Of a stretch of DNA of 35,520 bases, positions 32,825 through 35,520 are shown one piece after another; position 1 is the first letter of the stretch; every line of letters begins with the position of its first letter. The DNA comes from Thermaceae bacterium (GTDB taxonomy: Bacteria > Deinococcota > Deinococci > Deinococcales > Marinithermaceae). The stretch covers positions 1 through 35,520 of the forward strand of contig JALSIA010000002.1 of NCBI GenBank assembly GCA_026981865.1, written 5' to 3'. A model generated the notes under the pieces. It had not been told where the DNA came from and did not search any database. It worked only from the letters and a program-made list of their open reading frames with translations. The translations under genes and the position numbers were made by a program.

Positions 32825-33948
32825 GCTGGCGAAAGCTTGCGGTGCTGGCGCTTGTTTTTGGGCTGGCGCTGGCGCAGCCCACGACGTTGCCGCGTGGGGG
32901 CACGCTGGCGGGCGTCTGGATCGAGCTTCAGGGCGGGTGTGACCGCGTCCTGACCCCCGGGGAGACGATCGCCTTTCGGGCGGGCGTTTCCGGGGCCGCG
33001 TACCTCTACGTCTTCGACGTGCGCGCCCCCGACGTGCTCGTGCGCCTCGTGCCGCGTGGCGAGGCGCCGGTGCGCAGCGCAGGAGGCGGCGAGGGGGTGC
33101 GCTTTCCCCAACCGGGCGCGGGGGTGCGTTACCAGGTGACGGGGCCGTCGGGCGAGGGGTACCTCTACCTGCTGGCCACCCGGGTGCCGCTGGCCCTGCC
33201 GCCCGAGGTCTCCGCGTTGGAGCTGGCGCGCCTTCTGGACGGCCTGGACTTCGCTTCCTGGGGCGCTGCCTGGTGTCGTTACCGGGTCGCCGCCCCGCCG
33301 ACGGCGCAGGCGGTCGTTGCCATCGAAACCGAGCCCGCCGGGCTCACGGTCTACGTCGACGGCGTCCACTTGGGCGCCAGCCCCCTTACCGCCTCGCTCG
33401 CTCCCGGGGTGCACCGCCTGCGTCTCGAAGGGGCTGGAGCCCTTCACGAGCAGTCCTTGCGGCTTGCCCCCGGCGACCGGTTCTCCTTGCGGTTGCGGTT
33501 GCCAATCGAGGCGTTGCCGGTCGCGCGCTTTGCCGTGTCCTCCGCTCCGGACGGAGCCTGGGCCTACCTTGACGGACGCTACGTTTGCGCCACGCCCTGC
33601 GAGCTGGAAGCCCGTCCCGGCGTCCACCTGTTGCGCCTCGAGCGGCCCGGCCAGCAGGTTTGGGGGGGCTACGTTCGGATCGGCGCGCAAGACGCCGCCT
33701 CCGGGATCACGGTGACCCTGAAGGAGGCCAGCGCCACGCTCACCGTTCGTACCGACGCCGACGCCGCCCTTTTTCTCGACGGCATGCCCCTTGGCTGGCT
33801 GCGTGCCGGGGAAGCGCGCACCCTGCCGGTCGCGTCGGGTTGGCATGAGGTCGTCGCCCTGGCGCCGGGGCGTGAAGCCGCGCGCGAACGGATCCTCATT
33901 CTCGATGGGGACCGCGAGGAAATGGAGCTCGATCTGGACGCGCTCTAG
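32821..33948 (+). CDS. Secreted DUF4384/PEGA-domain protein
   Basis: Encodes 375 residues with a signal peptide (about 1-19, cleavage near ALA-Q). Residues about 30-130 match DUF4384 (ELQGGCDRVLTPGETIAFRAG, YLYVFDVRAPDVLVRLVPRG, YQVTGPSGEGYLYLLAT). Three PEGA repeats follow, each with a DG turn and a PG(V)HxLRLE-type strand, beginning near 162, 234 and 301 (VVAIETEPAGLTVYVDG, ARFAVSSAPDGAWAYLDG, TLTVRTDADAALFLDG). Such proteins are anchored to or act at the cell envelope, often with S-layers. Function unknown. The ATG at 32821 overlaps the HAD stop as ATGA, so expression is coupled to a cytoplasmic phosphatase and hydrolase. Confidence 0.82.
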   Translation: MSWRKLAVLALVFGLALAQPTTLPRGGTLAGVWIELQGGCDRVLTPGETIAFRAGVSGAAYLYVFDVRAPDVLVRLVPRGEAPVRSAGGGEGVRFPQPGAGVRYQVTGPSGEGYLYLLATRVPLALPPEVSALELARLLDGLDFASWGAAWCRYRVAAPPTAQAVVAIETEPAGLTVYVDGVHLGASPLTASLAPGVHRLRLEGAGALHEQSLRLAPGDRFSLRLRLPIEALPVARFAVSSAPDGAWAYLDGRYVCATPCELEARPGVHLLRLERPGQQVWGGYVRIGAQDAASGITVTLKEASATLTVRTDADAALFLDGMPLGWLRAGEARTLPVASGWHEVVALAPGREAARERILILDGDREEMELDLDAL

Positions 33949-33965
33949 CTGGATCGCCGTTTTTG

Positions 33966-33995
33966 TTGACGCCTTCCGACGCCAGCGCCTATAGT
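33966..33995 (+). promoter_or_regulatory. Promoter of the tRNA-Leu/secG unit
   Basis: TTGACG (33966-33971), an 18-base spacer and TATAGT (33990-33995) give a near-consensus promoter about 15 bases before the tRNA. There is no other gene between it and the tRNA. Confidence 0.7.
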
Positions 33996-34010
33996 AGAGG
34001 GCGGACGCGC

Positions 34011-34097
34011 GCCGGGATGGCGGAATTGGTAGACGCAGTAGACTCAAAATCTACCGGCCGCGAGGCCGTGCGGGTTCGAGTCCCGCTCCCGGCACCA
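34011..34097 (+). tRNA. tRNA-Leu (anticodon CAA)
   Basis: An 87-base tRNA with paired acceptor ends GCCGGGA/TCCCGGC, discriminator A and encoded CCA. The anticodon arm GTAGA-CTCAAAA-TCTAC gives anticodon CAA (reads UUG), the variable arm is long (class II, GGCCGCGAGGCC) and the T loop is TTCGAGT. It is followed 20 bases later by secG, probably on the same transcript. Confidence 0.95.
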
Positions 34098-34116
34098 GAG
34101 GTACGAGGAGGACGAA

Positions 34117-34347
34117 ATGGGCATTTTGTACACGCTGTTGATTCTGCTTTACCTCGCCATAGCGGCGGGGCTGGTATGGGTGGTGCTCCTCCAGGAGCCC
34201 AAGCAGGGTGGGGGCGACATCCTGGGCGGCGGGGCTACCGACCTGTTCGCCGCCCGCGGCGTGACCGGAGGGCTGTACCGGGTGACGATCTGGCTGGGTG
34301 CGGCCTTCCTCGTGCTTTCGGTCATCATCAACAAAATCCCCCGGTAG
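34117..34347 (+). CDS. secG: Preprotein translocase subunit SecG
   Basis: Encodes 76 residues with two membrane helices (about 4-24 and 53-72) joined by the Gly-rich loop QEPKQGGGDILGGG that includes the SecG-typical LLQEPKQGG. It is the small accessory subunit of the SecYEG protein-export channel. A strong ribosome binding site GAGGAGG (34105-34111) sits 5 bases before the ATG. It follows tRNA-Leu directly and is closed by an intrinsic terminator at 34366-34389. Confidence 0.95.
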   Translation: MGILYTLLILLYLAIAAGLVWVVLLQEPKQGGGDILGGGATDLFAARGVTGGLYRVTIWLGAAFLVLSVIINKIPR

Positions 34348-34365
34348 CTGCAGCCGCACACCCAG

Positions 34366-34389
34366 GCGGGGCCCCGGGCCCCGCTTTTT
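34366..34389 (+). terminator. Intrinsic terminator after secG
   Basis: An 8-bp perfect stem (GCGGGGCC with GGCCCCGC) and a 3-base loop are followed directly by TTTTT. This is the clearest rho-independent terminator in the window and ends the tRNA-Leu/secG transcript. Confidence 0.92.
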
Positions 34390-34406
34390 CGTTTAGCGAT
34401 CGGGAT

Positions 34407-34464
34407 ATTCATGAATTTTATACGCGGTATATTCTTGACAGGCCCCTTGCCGAACGGGTAACGT
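34407..34464 (+). promoter_or_regulatory. Promoter of the solute-binding protein gene with AT-rich palindromes upstream
   Basis: TTGACA (34435-34440) and TAACGT (34459-34464) with an 18-base spacer form the promoter. The 30 bases above it are unusually AT-rich and hold two palindromes: ATTCATGAAT (34407-34416) and TATAC-GCG-GTATA (34419-34431). These could be operator sites or an UP element. Confidence 0.65.
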
Positions 34465-34469
34465 GCGAC

Positions 34470-34530
34470 TAAGCCCAAATCCGCTGGATAGCCAAACGCC
34501 GAAGGCGGACTGGGTCACGAAAGAGGAGGT
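34470..34530 (+). promoter_or_regulatory. Structured 5' leader before the solute-binding protein gene
   Basis: About 70 bases separate the predicted start site from the ATG at 34537. CCCA...TGGG and TCCGC...GCGGA pair across it, enclosing TGG-ATAG-CCA, with CGCC-GAA-GGCG as an alternative. The ribosome binding site AAGAGGAGGT follows at 34521-34530. I do not recognise a known riboswitch; this may simply be a stabilising hairpin. Confidence 0.35.
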
Positions 34531-34536
34531 ATCTAA

Positions 34537-35520
34537 ATGAGGAAACCTATTTGGATCTTGGTCGTGCTGGCTTTGGGGGCGTTGGCCCTGGCCCAGCCCA
34601 AAGTGTTCAAGGCGCCGAACGCAGACGAGACGCCGGTGTTCGGCGGAGACTTCCGCGACTGGTCGACCTCCGACCCCAAGACGTTCAACCCCTTCGTGGC
34701 CAAGGAAACGTCCTCGACCGACGTGATCGGCCTCATGCTCCCGGTGCTGACCGGCTACAACCCCTACACCCTCGAGCCCGAGGGCATGCTTGCCAAGAGC
34801 TGGGAGGTCAAGAACAACGGCCTGACCATCGTCTTCCACCTGCGTGAGGGCGCCAAGTGGTCGGACGGCCAGCCCATCACCGCCGACGACGTGATCTTCA
34901 GCGCCAAGGTACATTCCGATCCCGACGTGGGCTCGAACTCGATCAAGAGCTTCGAGATCGACGGTTCGCCGATCGTCTGGACCAAGATCGACGACTACAC
35001 CGTCCAGGCCGACTTCCCCAAGCCCTTCGCCCCGGCGCTGATCCAGGGCTGGTACATCGTGCCCAAGCACGTCTTCGAGAAGGCCTACCAGGAAGGCAAG
35101 GTCACGGAGATGTGGGACGTGGGCACCGATCCCGCCAAGCTCGTCTCCGGCGGCCCCTTCATGCTCGACCAGTACGTCCAGGGCGAGCGCGTCGTCCTCA
35201 AGAAGAACCCCAACTACTGGGGCGTCGACGAGAAGGGCAACCCGCTGCCCTACCTCGACCGCTACGTCTTCACCATCGTGGCCGACATGAACGCGGCGCT
35301 GGCCAAGTTCCTGGCCGGTGAGCTCGACCTCTTCGCGGCTTCGAACGCCGACCAGGTGGCCCAGATCATCGAGCGCATCGACGCCGGCAAGCTCGACGCC
35401 AGCATCTTCCCCAACGCCGACGTCACCACCGGTACCAACTTCATCTTCTTCAACTGGAACAGCGACGACCCCTGGAAGGCTCAGCTCTTCCGCAACAAGA
35501 AGTTCCGTCAGGCGATGGCC
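34537..35520 (+). CDS. ABC transporter substrate-binding protein, family 5 (peptide/nickel type), N-terminal part
   Basis: 328 codons are visible and the gene runs off the window. It starts with a signal peptide (about 1-20, cleavage before Gln after ALA). Family 5 traits follow: WSTSDPKTFNPF (near 43-54), GMLAKSWEVKNNGLTIVFHLREGAKWSDGQ (about 85-114), ADDVIFSAK, GPFMLDQYVQGERVVLKKNPNYWG (about 206-229) and LPYLDRYVF. These proteins capture peptides, nickel or oligosaccharides for an ABC importer; the ligand cannot be told. ATG 34537 has the strong ribosome binding site AAGAGGAGGT. It is presumably followed by permease genes outside the window. Confidence 0.92.
   Translation, partial: MRKPIWILVVLALGALALAQPKVFKAPNADETPVFGGDFRDWSTSDPKTFNPFVAKETSSTDVIGLMLPVLTGYNPYTLEPEGMLAKSWEVKNNGLTIVFHLREGAKWSDGQPITADDVIFSAKVHSDPDVGSNSIKSFEIDGSPIVWTKIDDYTVQADFPKPFAPALIQGWYIVPKHVFEKAYQEGKVTEMWDVGTDPAKLVSGGPFMLDQYVQGERVVLKKNPNYWGVDEKGNPLPYLDRYVFTIVADMNAALAKFLAGELDLFAASNADQVAQIIERIDAGKLDASIFPNADVTTGTNFIFFNWNSDDPWKAQLFRNKKFRQAMA

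Noticed and set aside
30184-33948. The LacI-type regulator as controller of the MBL-HAD-PEGA genes.
   Set aside because: Those genes have their own -10 box at 31240 and no matching CG-centred palindrome is visible there.
34465-34536. The leader as a known riboswitch (c-di-GMP, glycine, guanidine or molybdenum-cofactor classes).
   Set aside because: I could not match the conserved core bases of any of these; only generic pairing is visible.

Overview
The window is very GC-rich, with strong G/C third-codon bias and almost no spacing between genes. Short -10 boxes lie 6-10 bases before many start codons (leaderless transcription), and a TmrAB-type heterodimeric ABC exporter is present. Together these suggest a member of the Thermaceae (Deinococcus-Thermus), perhaps a marine genus such as Oceanithermus or Marinithermus. 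The genus is an inference; no rRNA gene or species marker is visible.

Layout. 1-2882: end of a complex I operon (nuoL tail, nuoM, nuoN), closed by a strong hairpin shared with a convergent glutaryl-CoA dehydrogenase-like gene. 4190-7721: a TAXI-TRAP solute uptake operon (binding protein, DUF1850 protein, fused permease) with a clear sigma-70-type promoter. 7779-9638: a secreted astacin-family metalloprotease lipoprotein. 9743-12723: an MFS exporter, then a cyclase/formamidase-like and a fumarylacetoacetase-family gene, probably aromatic or amino-acid catabolism. 12692-15640 (minus): upp, a polyprenyl-phosphate sugar-1-phosphate transferase and a UDP-GlcNAc 2-epimerase, with an inverted heptamer array between the first two. 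15651-17673: an APH-fold kinase divergent from a radical SAM protein. 17667-19231 (minus): a free-standing double-stranded RNA-binding protein with an NnrS-like membrane protein. 19327-22139: an orphan NarL-type response regulator translationally coupled to an M20 peptidase, an SseB-like small protein, and a protein resembling part of the 2-hydroxyacyl-CoA dehydratase family. 22164-25729: the TmrB/TmrA-like exporter. 25726-26927 (minus): a DUF454 protein and a second FAH-family enzyme. 26928-27684: a gene-free, repeat-rich gap. 27685-30137 (minus): an ABC-F ATPase and a divergent PlsY-like protein. 30184-33948: a LacI-type regulator, then an MBL hydrolase, a HAD phosphatase and a DUF4384/PEGA envelope protein in overlapping frames. 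34011-35520: tRNA-Leu(CAA), secG with a textbook terminator, and the start of a family 5 solute-binding protein gene with a folded leader.

Most of the content is ordinary housekeeping and transport. The less-explained parts are a set of leaderless promoters (some built on the stop codon of the gene before); two matching palindromes at the starts of two exporter genes; the heptamer array at 14941-15013; the repeat island at 26928-27684; the stand-alone dsRNA-binding protein; and three tail-to-tail gene overlaps. I found no CRISPR array, insertion sequence, phage gene or recognisable defence system.
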